Source: Selenomonas sp. (lineage in GTDB: Bacteria; Bacillota; Negativicutes; Selenomonadales; Selenomonadaceae). Taken from it: a stretch of 64,000 nucleotides of DNA. Shown in pieces: positions 19,402-27,295 of this stretch. Every line of letters starts with the position of its first letter. Position 1 is the stretch's first letter. The position numbers were made by a program, and so were the translations under genes. The notes beneath the pieces are model-generated. The model saw only the letters and a list, made by a program, of their open reading frames with translations. It did not search any database and was not told where the DNA came from. The DNA lies in the NCBI GenBank assembly GCA_022482925.1, contig JAKVOG010000002.1, positions 186,001 through 250,000 on the forward strand. The letters run 5' to 3'.

Positions 19402-20364
19402 ATGATGAACCGTCGTGACTTTATTCGCAGTATGGTGATTGGAATCGGTGCATTCTGTCTGGGAGGCTGGCAGAAACTGGTGCGCGCGGAAGACCGGGAA
19501 TACTATCGGCTGGTGGTGCTGGGAGATCCTCATTTGCCCGTACGGGTGCTCCAGCATCCGAAGCAGTCAGATCAGCAGGCTATTCTGGCCGCGAAAAATG
19601 GCGTCATACAGGATATCAACACCTGGGACGATGCCGATGCAGTCGCTGTGGTGGGGGATATCGTCGAGCAGCGGGCTGTCCCCAAAGAATATGCCTATAT
19701 CCGGCAGTTCTTTGGCCGGCTTACCCGCAAGCTCTGGGTCATCAATGGCAACCATGATTTTCTGTATAAGGATGAGCCAAAGGCAAATGGCAAGCCGGAC
19801 CTGGCTGATGCGGCCAGCTGGAAACGCAAGCTGGAATATTTCCGCACCTTCTGGCAGCTGCCGAAGCGATGGTACACGAAAGAGGTCGGGAAGTATCATC
19901 TGATCTTCCTGTCGGCCGAGGATGGCCCCTTGCCGACAGCTATTGGCACTGAGCAGTTGGACTGGCTGACGGCTGACCTGGAGGATCATAAGCAGGCTCC
20001 GACCCTGATCTTTTTTCATGGACCGTTGTATAAGACCTTGCTGGACTATAGTGACTCGGTGAATACCAAGCGCGCGATTGCGATGCCGGAGGATCGCCTG
20101 CATCCGTTGCTTGATGCGAATCCACAGGTCATGCTGTGGGTATCCGGCCATACGCATACGCCCTGCACGAATGCCAGCTATGCGGCTGTGGGCATCAATC
20201 AGTATAATGCGCATACCTATGATATCCATAATGATTGTATGGACCGCAAACAGATTACCACAAACTCGCTGTATCTCTATCCGGACCGGATTGAGGTGAA
20301 GACCTTCAATCATAAGACGGGTCAATGGATGCCGGAGTTTGATCGGAAATTCATGGTACAATAA
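19402..20364 (+). CDS. Tat-exported metallophosphoesterase
   Basis: The N-terminus MMNRRDFIRSMVIGIGAFCLGG is a twin-arginine signal with likely cleavage after VRA (about residue 30). The calcineurin-like phosphoesterase motifs follow in order: GDPH, GDIVE, NGNHDF, FFHGPLY and SGHTHTP, a complete dinuclear metal site. The 320-residue enzyme is therefore predicted to be folded in the cytoplasm and exported to the periplasm. Its substrate is unknown (phosphoester, nucleotide or phospholipid). GGAGAGG precedes the start. It is convergent with an acyltransferase gene. Confidence 0.85.
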   Translation: MMNRRDFIRSMVIGIGAFCLGGWQKLVRAEDREYYRLVVLGDPHLPVRVLQHPKQSDQQAILAAKNGVIQDINTWDDADAVAVVGDIVEQRAVPKEYAYIRQFFGRLTRKLWVINGNHDFLYKDEPKANGKPDLADAASWKRKLEYFRTFWQLPKRWYTKEVGKYHLIFLSAEDGPLPTAIGTEQLDWLTADLEDHKQAPTLIFFHGPLYKTLLDYSDSVNTKRAIAMPEDRLHPLLDANPQVMLWVSGHTHTPCTNASYAAVGINQYNAHTYDIHNDCMDRKQITTNSLYLYPDRIEVKTFNHKTGQWMPEFDRKFMVQ

Positions 20365-20410
20365 AACAAAAGCCACGTTTCAATTACGGAAACGTGGCTT
20401 TTGTTTTATT
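20361..20410. terminator. Bidirectional terminator between the phosphoesterase and acyltransferase genes
   Basis: AACAAAAGCCACGTTTC and GAAACGTGGCTTTTGTT pair around a short loop, with A and T runs on either side. Confidence 0.9.
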
Positions 20411-20415
20411 TGTAG

Positions 20416-21579
20416 TTATTTCTTCTTCGGATAGACGCCGATGGTCCATTCGTTGAGGAGTGGGAAGGATTCACCAATCTTCCGGCATACCATGGCAGCC
20501 AGCATGGCCAGGATCAGCGTTGCACAATAGAAGGCAACAGCCAATGGAGCAGTCATGATGCGTCCATAATGTTGAAGAACTAAGCCGAGATAGGTAATAG
20601 CCACCGGGTGGGCCAGATAAGCAAAGTAGGAGTGTTTTCCCAGCTGATGAAGGAGCGGGTTAAGGCAGGCCGGGTAGTGCTGGTAGGTGAAAATCGTAAA
20701 GAAGAACACCGAAGCAGCAATTGTGTAGAAGATACCGGCAGGACACAGCTGATGCGCGGTATTGATCGCTTCCATCGGCGTATAGCCGGAGGTAAAGATC
20801 AGCTGGTAGTAGTAAGCCAGGAGCGCGGCGAGACTGCCCCAGAAGAAGACGGTAATGCCCAGCCGGTGGTTGCGCATGAAGTTCATGAAGGATCCGATGT
20901 GAACGGCCAGCCACCCACCCAGAACAAAGATGAAGATGTAGTGGAGCACCCAGTAGTTCAGACGGTACATAAAGAAAGGTTTAAGCCAGGAGCCGTCTGG
21001 CAGTCCATAGACAAAGATATTGAAACTTACGCTGAAGCTGGACCAGTAATCGAAGGCCAGCTGTGCGATGAGCAGTAGTGTAAGATTGACGGCACTAGCC
21101 CGGCGGACCATCCAGATCCAGACCGGCATCAGCAGATAGAACCAGAGCAGGATGACCAGAAAATATAACTGGTATTTCGCATTGCCGAAGAACAGGATCG
21201 TCAGCAGGTGCAGTGGATCTGGAAAGCCGACGCCATAGAGAAGACCATCGTGGGCCAGATAAAAAATGGACCAGACAAGATAAGGAACCAGTACAGTCTT
21301 GAAACGGCGTTTCAGAAAGTAACGGTAGTCAAACGGAGCATTCATATCGAGATTGTAGAACAGACCGAAAGCGGAGATAAAGAAAAAGATTGGTACGCTA
21401 AAGCGGCTGGCAACCTCAAACAAGGCGACTAAATTGATATTGGCTGCGGTATTGCCGAGATATTGCGAGCCGACGTGGATGCCAATGACACCCATCATAG
21501 ATATGCCACGGATATATTCAATGGCTGCCAGTCGTGGCTTGTGCGGTTTGTTTACTGCTGTCTGCGTAGATTCTTGCAT
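20416..21579 (-). CDS. Acyltransferase family 3 membrane protein (OafA/YrhL type)
   Basis: The protein is 387 residues with about ten hydrophobic segments. The N-terminal signature AAIEYIRGISMMGVIGIHV carries the conserved Arg and His of the family. FFISAFGLFY and KRRFKTVLVPYLVWS follow. Such proteins O-acylate surface polysaccharides, lipids or peptidoglycan in the cytoplasmic membrane; the acceptor is not predictable. AAGGAG precedes the start. No sugar-synthesis genes adjoin it. It is transcribed toward the phosphoesterase and may follow the SIMPL gene on the same strand. Confidence 0.88.
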   Translation of the reverse strand: MQESTQTAVNKPHKPRLAAIEYIRGISMMGVIGIHVGSQYLGNTAANINLVALFEVASRFSVPIFFFISAFGLFYNLDMNAPFDYRYFLKRRFKTVLVPYLVWSIFYLAHDGLLYGVGFPDPLHLLTILFFGNAKYQLYFLVILLWFYLLMPVWIWMVRRASAVNLTLLLIAQLAFDYWSSFSVSFNIFVYGLPDGSWLKPFFMYRLNYWVLHYIFIFVLGGWLAVHIGSFMNFMRNHRLGITVFFWGSLAALLAYYYQLIFTSGYTPMEAINTAHQLCPAGIFYTIAASVFFFTIFTYQHYPACLNPLLHQLGKHSYFAYLAHPVAITYLGLVLQHYGRIMTAPLAVAFYCATLILAMLAAMVCRKIGESFPLLNEWTIGVYPKKK

Positions 21580-21651
21580 GAAACGAAAAGACTCCTTATT
21601 CCTGGATTATACAGCTAAACTGCATTTTAGTTTTGGTTGCTATGTGTAGGA

Positions 21652-22368
21652 TTAGTCGCTGAGGATGAAATCCACGTGGACACGGGCGCTGAGTGAGAGA
21701 CTGCCCGGCTCAATGGCTGTATCCGCTGCACCTTTTGCTGACATGAGCATGGCATTGTTGAAACGGCGGGATTCCATGTAACCAGTGCTTTCGGATACAT
21801 TTTGGATGCCGACGATACGCTTGCCAAGATTCTGGGCGATGATATCGGCCTTATCCCGGGCATCCTGTACAGCGTTGGACAATGCCTCCTTGCGCACGGT
21901 TCGCGTGTTGCTGGCGGAGAAATCCAGTGAGTTGATTTCATTGGCACCGGCCTGTAGTGCGGCGTCAATGACCTTGCCTGTCAGTTTAATGTTGCGTACC
22001 ACGACGATAATGGAGTTATTTACCGTATATCCATTGATCTCATTCTTATGATTTGTGTTCATCTGATAGGTCGGCTGGAAGGAATAGTTGTTTGTCTGGA
22101 TATCTTTGCTATCGATGCCGAGGCCTTTGACTGCTTTGTTGATCTGATCGGATTTCCAGGCGTTATCATTCTGTGCCTTGCCGGCATCGCTGGCATGGCT
22201 TACAACGCCAATCGTCACTGTCGCAATGTCCGGAGTGGCAGTTCCTGTACCCTGTCCATCGACTGAGAGCAGCGGACGGGCTGGGACGTTTTCTGCTGCT
22301 GCGGCAGTCCCGACAGCGAGCATCATGATGGCACCGAAAACAAGTGCCAGACGTTTGAGATTAAGCAT
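21652..22368 (-). CDS. SIMPL-domain (DUF541) periplasmic protein
   Basis: This is a 238-residue protein with a signal peptide (LKRLALVFGAIMMLAVGTAAA). A SIMPL/DUF541 domain spans the mature part: GQGTGTATPDIATVTIGV, IQTNNYSFQPTYQMN, INGYTVNNSIIVVVRNI, GANEINSLDF and ARVHVDFILSD. Members form periplasmic or secreted oligomers; E. coli YggE is linked to oxidative stress. No enzymatic role is known. It is the likely first gene upstream of the acyltransferase. Confidence 0.88.
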   Translation of the reverse strand: MLNLKRLALVFGAIMMLAVGTAAAAENVPARPLLSVDGQGTGTATPDIATVTIGVVSHASDAGKAQNDNAWKSDQINKAVKGLGIDSKDIQTNNYSFQPTYQMNTNHKNEINGYTVNNSIIVVVRNIKLTGKVIDAALQAGANEINSLDFSASNTRTVRKEALSNAVQDARDKADIIAQNLGKRIVGIQNVSESTGYMESRRFNNAMLMSAKGAADTAIEPGSLSLSARVHVDFILSD

Positions 22369-22470
22369 AATCTTTGCCTCCTTGTTGTTTCGTAAAATAG
22401 ATAATCGGATGTGTTCTATTCTATCATAAATGAGCAGGAAAGAATATGTTTACATTATTACAAATAAAGT

Positions 22471-22499
22471 TTCACAGCTGGCAGGAAATCTGCTATAAT
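22471..22499 (+). promoter_or_regulatory. Promoter of the ASCH-like gene
   Basis: TTCACA (22471-22476), 17 bases and TATAAT (22494-22499) lie 75 bases before the ATG. Confidence 0.55.
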
Positions 22500-22574
22500 A
22501 AAGCGAATATATAACAATATTAACATAATATGGAATCCAAATGGATAAAAATAACAGATTGGAGATGCTTTATC

Positions 22575-22928
22575 ATGATGGCATTGAATTTTCAGGCAGC
22601 CAAACACAAAAAAATGTTGATGGAACGTACAAAGAATTGTACCGTGCGCCTTGGAGACGTAAGCAAGCTTTACCCGGAGGGCTCGATCGTATGGATGACC
22701 GCGGGCAAGAAGGGGGAGCCAAAGCATAAGCTTTATCCGGCATATCTGGATAAGGTAATGGTTAAGACGATGGGGACACTGACCTCGCATGATCTGGATC
22801 ATCAGAATCCTGAAATCAACTCAAAAGAAGAGCTGGCAAAGGATTTTGAGCATATCTATCAGCGTCGCATCCAGATGGAAGACACGGTTACCGTGATTTA
22901 TTTCACGGAAGTCCATGAAGATCTTTAA
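22575..22928 (+). CDS. ASCH-domain-like small protein
   Basis: The protein is 117 residues, starting MMALNFQAAKHKKML, then NCTVRLGDVSKLYPEGSIVWMTAGKKG, YLDKVMVKTMGTLTSHDL, and IQMEDTVTVIYFTEV. The TVRLGD-x(7)-EG-x-I-V pattern and beta-rich layout resemble ASCH (PUA-like, RNA-binding) proteins, but I cannot confirm this without a profile search. GGAG lies 12 bases before ATG 22575. It has its own promoter and terminator. Confidence 0.55.
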   Translation: MMALNFQAAKHKKMLMERTKNCTVRLGDVSKLYPEGSIVWMTAGKKGEPKHKLYPAYLDKVMVKTMGTLTSHDLDHQNPEINSKEELAKDFEHIYQRRIQMEDTVTVIYFTEVHEDL

Positions 22929-22943
22929 AAATAAGGTTATCTG

Positions 22944-22975
22944 TACTGCAGGCATGTTTCGCCTGCAGTATTTTC
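22944..22975 (+). terminator. Intrinsic terminator of the ASCH-like gene
   Basis: TACTGCAGGC and GCCTGCAGTA form a perfect 10-bp stem followed by TTTT. Confidence 0.85.
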
Positions 22976-23078
22976 GTATACAGCAATGAAAAGTCCATCC
23001 GACTTCCAGACTTGTCGACTTAGGGTTCTTTCCTGTATAATAGTGGCAGGAAGCAAACAACTAATATGGTGGAGAAAA

Positions 23079-23579
23079 ATGAAACAGATCAAGCACAAGA
23101 AAAAAATCTATGGAATCCTGGCAATGCTGTTGATGGTGGGAGGTTTGGCTGGAGCGATGCTCTTTTGGACGCCTGGTACCAGTCCGGACAATGCACAGGT
23201 CAGTCAGGAGACGAAAACAACAAGTGAGGCGGTAGAGACCCCGACGACAGGAGCAGAACAAAAAAAAGAGTTGCCGGCAAGCGTGAAACCTGCGGCACAG
23301 CCGGTAATACCCGCTGTGGATGAATTAGCATATACGTTTGAAGGGACAAAGCTGTTTATTGCAGCAGGCTCTGTGACTGTGGATGGAAACGGGAATCTCT
23401 GGCAGGCGAAAGTGAAGAATGTTACCGCTAAAGGAACAGTAGGACCGGAGCGTCTGGTTTATTTTAAGCTTCAAGGAAATGATGTCATGACCCGTCTGGA
23501 ACATGGCAACTGGCGTCTGGCTGTTGATATGGACCGGTCCGTTTATCGCAAGGTCACGGCCATCGTAACGAATCCCTGA
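23079..23579 (+). CDS. Membrane-anchored hypothetical protein
   Basis: The protein is 166 residues. A basic N-terminus (MKQIKHKKKIYG) precedes one hydrophobic segment (ILAMLLMVGGLAGAMLFW), then a Thr/Glu/Ala/Pro-rich linker of about 55 residues. A small beta-rich C-terminal domain reads YTFEGTKLFIAAGSVTVDGNGNLWQAKV, ending WRLAVDMDRSVYRKVTAIV. The topology suggests a single-pass protein with its domain outside the cytoplasm. No family is recognised. A -10 TATAAT lies at 23036-23041 and GGAG immediately before the start. Confidence 0.65.
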   Translation: MKQIKHKKKIYGILAMLLMVGGLAGAMLFWTPGTSPDNAQVSQETKTTSEAVETPTTGAEQKKELPASVKPAAQPVIPAVDELAYTFEGTKLFIAAGSVTVDGNGNLWQAKVKNVTAKGTVGPERLVYFKLQGNDVMTRLEHGNWRLAVDMDRSVYRKVTAIVTNP

Positions 23580-23617
23580 TGAGAAACGCTGATTACAAGA
23601 AAATTTCAATTTAGGTG

Positions 23618-23646
23618 TTGACAATCAATCCCCTTATCCGTATAAT
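23618..23646 (+). promoter_or_regulatory. Consensus promoter of the tRNA cluster
   Basis: TTGACA (23618-23623), exactly 17 bases and TATAAT (23641-23646) form a perfect sigma-70 consensus 35 bases before the first tRNA, as expected for a stable RNA operon. Confidence 0.9.
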
Positions 23647-23681
23647 AATACATGTTGCTGAACGAAAGCAACAAAAAGGAT

Positions 23682-23758
23682 GGCCCGGTAGTTTAGTTGG
23701 TTAGAATGCCGCCCTGTCACGGCGGAGGTCAAGGGTTCAAGTCCCTTTCGGGTCGCCA
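23682..23758 (+). tRNA. tRNA-Asp (GTC)
   Basis: A full cloverleaf is visible: acceptor GGCCCGG with TCGGGTC, anticodon arm CCGCC-CTGTCAC-GGCGG, T arm AAGGG-TTCAAGT-CCCTT, discriminator G and encoded CCA. The anticodon GTC reads Asp codons. Confidence 0.95.
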
Positions 23759-23763
23759 TTTAT

Positions 23764-23838
23764 GCGGAAATAGCTCAGTGGTAGAGCACCACCTTGCCAA
23801 GGTGGGGGTCGCGAGTTCGAGCCTCGTTTTCCGCTCCA
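23764..23838 (+). tRNA. tRNA-Gly (GCC), copy 1
   Basis: Acceptor GCGGAAA pairs perfectly with TTTCCGC. The anticodon loop is TTGCCAA (GCC) and CCA is encoded. The 75 bases are identical to copy 2 at 23934. Confidence 0.95.
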
Positions 23839-23844
23839 TTTACC

Positions 23845-23919
<75 letters not shown>

Positions 23920-23933
23920 ATTTTATATTGTAT

Positions 23934-24008
23934 GCGGAAATAGCTCAGTGGTAGAGCACCACCTTGCCAAGGTGGGGGTCGCGAGTTCGAGCCTCGTTTT
24001 CCGCTCCA
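23934..24008 (+). tRNA. tRNA-Gly (GCC), copy 2
   Basis: This is an exact repeat of the 23764-23838 gene, with the same acceptor, GCC anticodon and CCA. Confidence 0.95.
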
Positions 24009-24018
24009 TTTTTATTTT

Positions 24019-24092
<74 letters not shown>

Positions 24093-24106
24093 AAATGAAA
24101 TGCAAG

Positions 24107-24136
24107 CCTGAGAGAGTTTCTTTCAGGTTTTTTTAT
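24107..24136 (+). terminator. Terminator of the tRNA operon
   Basis: CCTGA and TCAGG, with additional inner pairing, precede TTTTTTTAT. Confidence 0.75.
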
Positions 24137-24177
24137 TTCATGTAAATTCATGGATAAGGAAAGACAGGCGAGGGAAA

Positions 24178-24354
24178 ATGAACCGACTTTTGGAGCTGGC
24201 CCGAATGCTGTCTACCCTGCAAGGAGACGAGTATCAGGGCTCGGTCATCGCTCGTGCATCCTGGCGCAGATCCTCGTCAAATGGAAAGACGGGGCTGTTC
24301 ATCCGCAAGACGGGGCGTCATTTCCAGCAGCTGGAATGCTGCTGCGCCTGCTGA
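24178..24354 (+). CDS. Unassigned N-terminal frame before the MaoC-like gene
   Basis: The frame starts MNRLLELARMLSTLQGDEYQ after GCGAGGG, reading 58 residues to a stop. Beyond about residue 26 the sequence looks unlike a normal protein (RRSSSNGKTG, then CCCAC), while another frame reads ILVKWKDGAVHPQDG and AGMLLRLLRM. It may be the true start of the gene continuing at 24389, broken by indels, or a separate small protein. I cannot decide. Confidence 0.3.
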   Translation: MNRLLELARMLSTLQGDEYQGSVIARASWRRSSSNGKTGLFIRKTGRHFQQLECCCAC

Positions 24355-24388
24355 GGATGGCAGACAGGAGCAGCTTGGGGTGACGCTT

Positions 24389-24721
24389 ATGCTGGGCGGG
24401 GAGCCGCCGCTCCGGAAGGAAAGCCGGGCCGATACGAGTGTGCAGACAGGGGTGAGCCAACAGTTTTCTGCGGCGGAGATCAAAACCTTTGTCAGGCAGG
24501 TGGGAGATACCAACAGAATCCATCAGGGAGACTGCCCGGTTGTGCCGGGGCTTCTGTTGCTGAAAGCTGTCATGGACAAATATCCCGATCGGGATGTGGA
24601 ACTGCGTTTTCATCAGGCGGTCTTTGCAGCTGAGACAGTCTGGCTGCAGGAGGACGGTAAAGGAATCTTGGCTTTTGTTGGAGAAAAAAGAGTCTTTACT
24701 GCCCGGATCGGGCAAAGATAG
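24389..24721 (+). CDS. MaoC-like (hotdog) dehydratase-family protein, VraC-like
   Basis: The frame carries VSQQFSAAEIKTFVRQVGDTNRIHQGDCPVVPGLLLLKAV, close to the MaoC/hydratase-2 pattern (D-x-N-x-I-H, then a hydrophobic PGLLL helix). A small beta domain follows (VELRFHQAVFAAETVWL, ILAFVGEKRVF). With ATG 24389 it is 110 residues; the real N-terminus may be earlier. It is followed 12 bases later by a thiolase gene and then an acyl-CoA ligase, the same trio as staphylococcal vraABC. Its substrate is probably an acyl thioester, by analogy only. Confidence 0.5.
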   Translation: MLGGEPPLRKESRADTSVQTGVSQQFSAAEIKTFVRQVGDTNRIHQGDCPVVPGLLLLKAVMDKYPDRDVELRFHQAVFAAETVWLQEDGKGILAFVGEKRVFTARIGQR

Positions 24722-24733
24722 GGGGCGCTGAGT

Positions 24734-25876
24734 ATGGAAAAGGTCTATATTCTGGGCGGATTGCGTACGCCTATTGTTACGAAAAATGGTCGGTTCAAAG
24801 CCATCCGTCCCGAGCATTTTGGTGCCAGGGTTCTGGAGGCTCTTTTGCAGCGCTATCCATTGCAGGCTCTGGATGGTATTTTCTGTGGCAATGCAGTCGG
24901 TACTGGTGGAAATATTACTCGCCTTATGGCACTGGAGGCGGGTGTGGATCCGGCTGTGCCTGCCTGCACGGTGGATATGCAGTGTGCATCGGCGGCTGCT
25001 GCGCTGGATTTTGCTTTTTCCAAGCTGGCCAGCGGTCAGGGCGATGTTTACATAGCGGGCGGGATTGAAAGCTCATCCCTGCAGCCTATGCGGCAGTATG
25101 ATCCAAAGGATGACCGCTATGCGCTTTTCCCGCAGGGCTGTTATAAGACGGCACAGTTTTCTCCGGGCGAGTTTTCCCAGACGGCTATGCTGGAGGGAGC
25201 GGAACGCACCGCCCGGACCGAGCAGGTCACCCGGCAGGAACTGGATGAATGGGTGCTGCGCAGTCATCAGCGGGCGGCTGCCGCGCAAAAAGCCGGCCTT
25301 TTACAGGACTGTATCGTACCCATTCAGGAATGGCAGAAAGATGATGGCATCCGCGCACATATGAGCCAGCGTCTGCTGGATCGTCTGCCACCACTTTTAG
25401 GCGAACAGTCGCTTACCAATGCGGGAAACTCCTGCCTGATCAATGATGGTGCGGCACTGGCCGTTTTGTGCTCGGAGCGGTATGTCCGTGCGCATGCGCT
25501 GCAGCCGCTGGCCAGGATGCTGGCTGTGGCCGCTGTTGGCGGAGATCCGGCGGAAAGCCCTCGTGGAGCAATGCGCACGGCAGATTGTCTGCTGGAGCAG
25601 GCCGGGCTTTCTTACCAGGCTATGGATGCGATTGAGTTCAATGAGGCATTTGCGGTCATTGATGTCTTATTTTCGCGCCGTTTTCCGGAACTGGTCGAAC
25701 GGTATAATCGTTTCGGTGGAGCACTGGCTTATGGGCATCCTTACGGCGCATCGGGAACGATACTGCTGCTGCATCTTTTGAAATCCCTGCAGTATGTGCA
25801 GGGGCATTATGGCATCTTGTCCATTGCCGGAGCCGGCGGTATGGGAGAAGCAGTTCTGGTGGAGGCCTGTCGATGA
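24734..25876 (+). CDS. Thiolase-family acyltransferase (VraB-like)
   Basis: The protein is 380 residues with thiolase landmarks. The N-terminus is VYILGGLRTPIVTKNGRF. The nucleophile motif is VDMQCASAAAAL (Cys near residue 87). NEAF (IEFNEAFAVID) and the catalytic His motif GHPYGASGT follow. The second catalytic cysteine, usually in a C-x-GGG motif near the C-terminus, appears replaced by Ala (SIAGAGGMGEAV). This makes ordinary Claisen chemistry doubtful. The gene overlaps the following ligase by 4 bases. The function is inferred: acyl transfer in a small acyl-CoA pathway. Confidence 0.82.
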   Translation: MEKVYILGGLRTPIVTKNGRFKAIRPEHFGARVLEALLQRYPLQALDGIFCGNAVGTGGNITRLMALEAGVDPAVPACTVDMQCASAAAALDFAFSKLASGQGDVYIAGGIESSSLQPMRQYDPKDDRYALFPQGCYKTAQFSPGEFSQTAMLEGAERTARTEQVTRQELDEWVLRSHQRAAAAQKAGLLQDCIVPIQEWQKDDGIRAHMSQRLLDRLPPLLGEQSLTNAGNSCLINDGAALAVLCSERYVRAHALQPLARMLAVAAVGGDPAESPRGAMRTADCLLEQAGLSYQAMDAIEFNEAFAVIDVLFSRRFPELVERYNRFGGALAYGHPYGASGTILLLHLLKSLQYVQGHYGILSIAGAGGMGEAVLVEACR

Positions 25877-27192
25877 ACTATTATGAGCTATTATGTGAGC
25901 GGACCAGACAATATGGCGGGAAATGTTTCCTGCAGGTGGATGAGCAGGCCTGGAGCTATGCGGAGTTTCAGGCGGAAGTGGAACAGACCGCCCAGGAATT
26001 ACCTGAGCTGGATGGCAGTGTGCTGGTCGAAGCCAGGGGCTTTTTTGCACAGGCTGTATTGTTTTTTGCGTTGCAAAAGAAAGACTGTCTGCCTGTATTG
26101 CTGCATCATGGACTGAAAGATGAAGCGATTGCGGAAATCGTCCGGGAAAATCGATTGCAGGCCTGTATCCGGCCGGGAAGCCCGGTTCAAGTCAGGCGCT
26201 ATACATTTCCCTTATGCAGGCATGAAGAGGCGGATTGTCTGGGCGTGCTGAGTTCCGGTTCGACCGGGACGCCGAAGGTCATGTACCGCACGTATGAAAG
26301 CTGGGCCGGGTATTTTCCTGAACAGAACCGCATTTTTCAGGTGACGGCTGCATCACGGCTTTTTCTGCAGGGAAATCTGAGCTTTACAGGCAATATGAAT
26401 ACGTTCCTGTCGGTGCTGTATGCAGGTGGCATGGTACTGACGAGTGATTCCCTATATGCGCGCAGATGGCAGAGGCTCCTGATACAAGGCAGTGTGAATG
26501 TTCTGTATTTGGTGCCGGCCAAGCTGCAGCTTTGGCTGGAACGTGTGAAGGAACCGCTGACAGCAATCAAAGTGGTCTTCACCGGTTCGCAACTGCTGAG
26601 TCGTACTGCACTTGAGCAGCTGCAGGCGGTCGTGCCGCAGGCGCAGATTCTGCTTTATTATGGTGCGAGTGAGCTGAATTACATCACCTATGCGGTCTGC
26701 GAGGACCCGGCCCGTGATCCGATGAATCTCGGCAAGCCGTTCCCAGGGGTGAAGCTGGATATCCAGGGAGACACGATCTACGTGACTACGAAATATCATG
26801 TAAGCGGGACGCCAATGCCATTTACGATTGAGGATACCGGACATCTCAATGAGGCTGGCGAACTGATCTTTACGGGCCGCCGCCAAAACTGGATCAACAA
26901 GGGTGGCTTTAAGATCAGCTGCACGAAAGTGGAACTTGAGCTGAAGAATATTACGGGGATACAGGACGCAGTAGTCCTTCCGTATGCAGATTCCCTGCGC
27001 GGGCATGAAATTGTTGCTTTTCTGGTCGCGGAAGAACAGGATGAGGCTCTGCTGCGAAAAATGATCCGTCATGAGCTGCCCGCTGTCGATGTACCGGGCA
27101 GAATCCTTTTCCTGAAGACGATTCCACTGAATGACCGGGGAAAAGTAGATCGTCCGGTTCTGGAAAACCTGTTGCTGAGGCAACAGGGATAG
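25873..27192 (+). CDS. AMP-binding acyl-CoA synthetase/ligase (VraA-like)
   Basis: This is a 439-residue ANL-superfamily enzyme that adenylates a carboxylate and transfers it to a thiol. Motifs are SSGSTGTPKVMYRT (P-loop), LLYYGASELNYI, EDTGHL, TGRRQNWINKGGFKIS (hinge region) and the C-terminal NDRGKVDR with the catalytic Lys. The N-terminal domain is shorter than in standard acyl-CoA synthetases. ATGA coupling to the thiolase gene argues for one pathway. The fatty or organic acid substrate is unknown. Confidence 0.85.
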   Translation: MNYYELLCERTRQYGGKCFLQVDEQAWSYAEFQAEVEQTAQELPELDGSVLVEARGFFAQAVLFFALQKKDCLPVLLHHGLKDEAIAEIVRENRLQACIRPGSPVQVRRYTFPLCRHEEADCLGVLSSGSTGTPKVMYRTYESWAGYFPEQNRIFQVTAASRLFLQGNLSFTGNMNTFLSVLYAGGMVLTSDSLYARRWQRLLIQGSVNVLYLVPAKLQLWLERVKEPLTAIKVVFTGSQLLSRTALEQLQAVVPQAQILLYYGASELNYITYAVCEDPARDPMNLGKPFPGVKLDIQGDTIYVTTKYHVSGTPMPFTIEDTGHLNEAGELIFTGRRQNWINKGGFKISCTKVELELKNITGIQDAVVLPYADSLRGHEIVAFLVAEEQDEALLRKMIRHELPAVDVPGRILFLKTIPLNDRGKVDRPVLENLLLRQQG

Positions 27193-27226
27193 CGCAATCC
27201 CGGAAATCGTATTTAATAATCCGATT

Positions 27227-27255
27227 TCTTGCTGTGTGGGTGTATGTGTTATAAT
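27227..27255 (+). promoter_or_regulatory. Promoter of the zinc-ribbon gene
   Basis: A weak TCTTGC (27227-27232), 17 bases and a perfect TATAAT (27250-27255) lie 41 bases before the ATG. Confidence 0.5.
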
Positions 27256-27295
27256 GAAGCATAACGATCAATTATAAATGAGGAGTTGTTCACTG

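Noticed and set aside
27186..27201. GGGAT-N6-ATCCC hairpin after the acyl-CoA ligase as a terminator
   Set aside because: The 5-bp stem lacks a T run and overlaps the stop codon.
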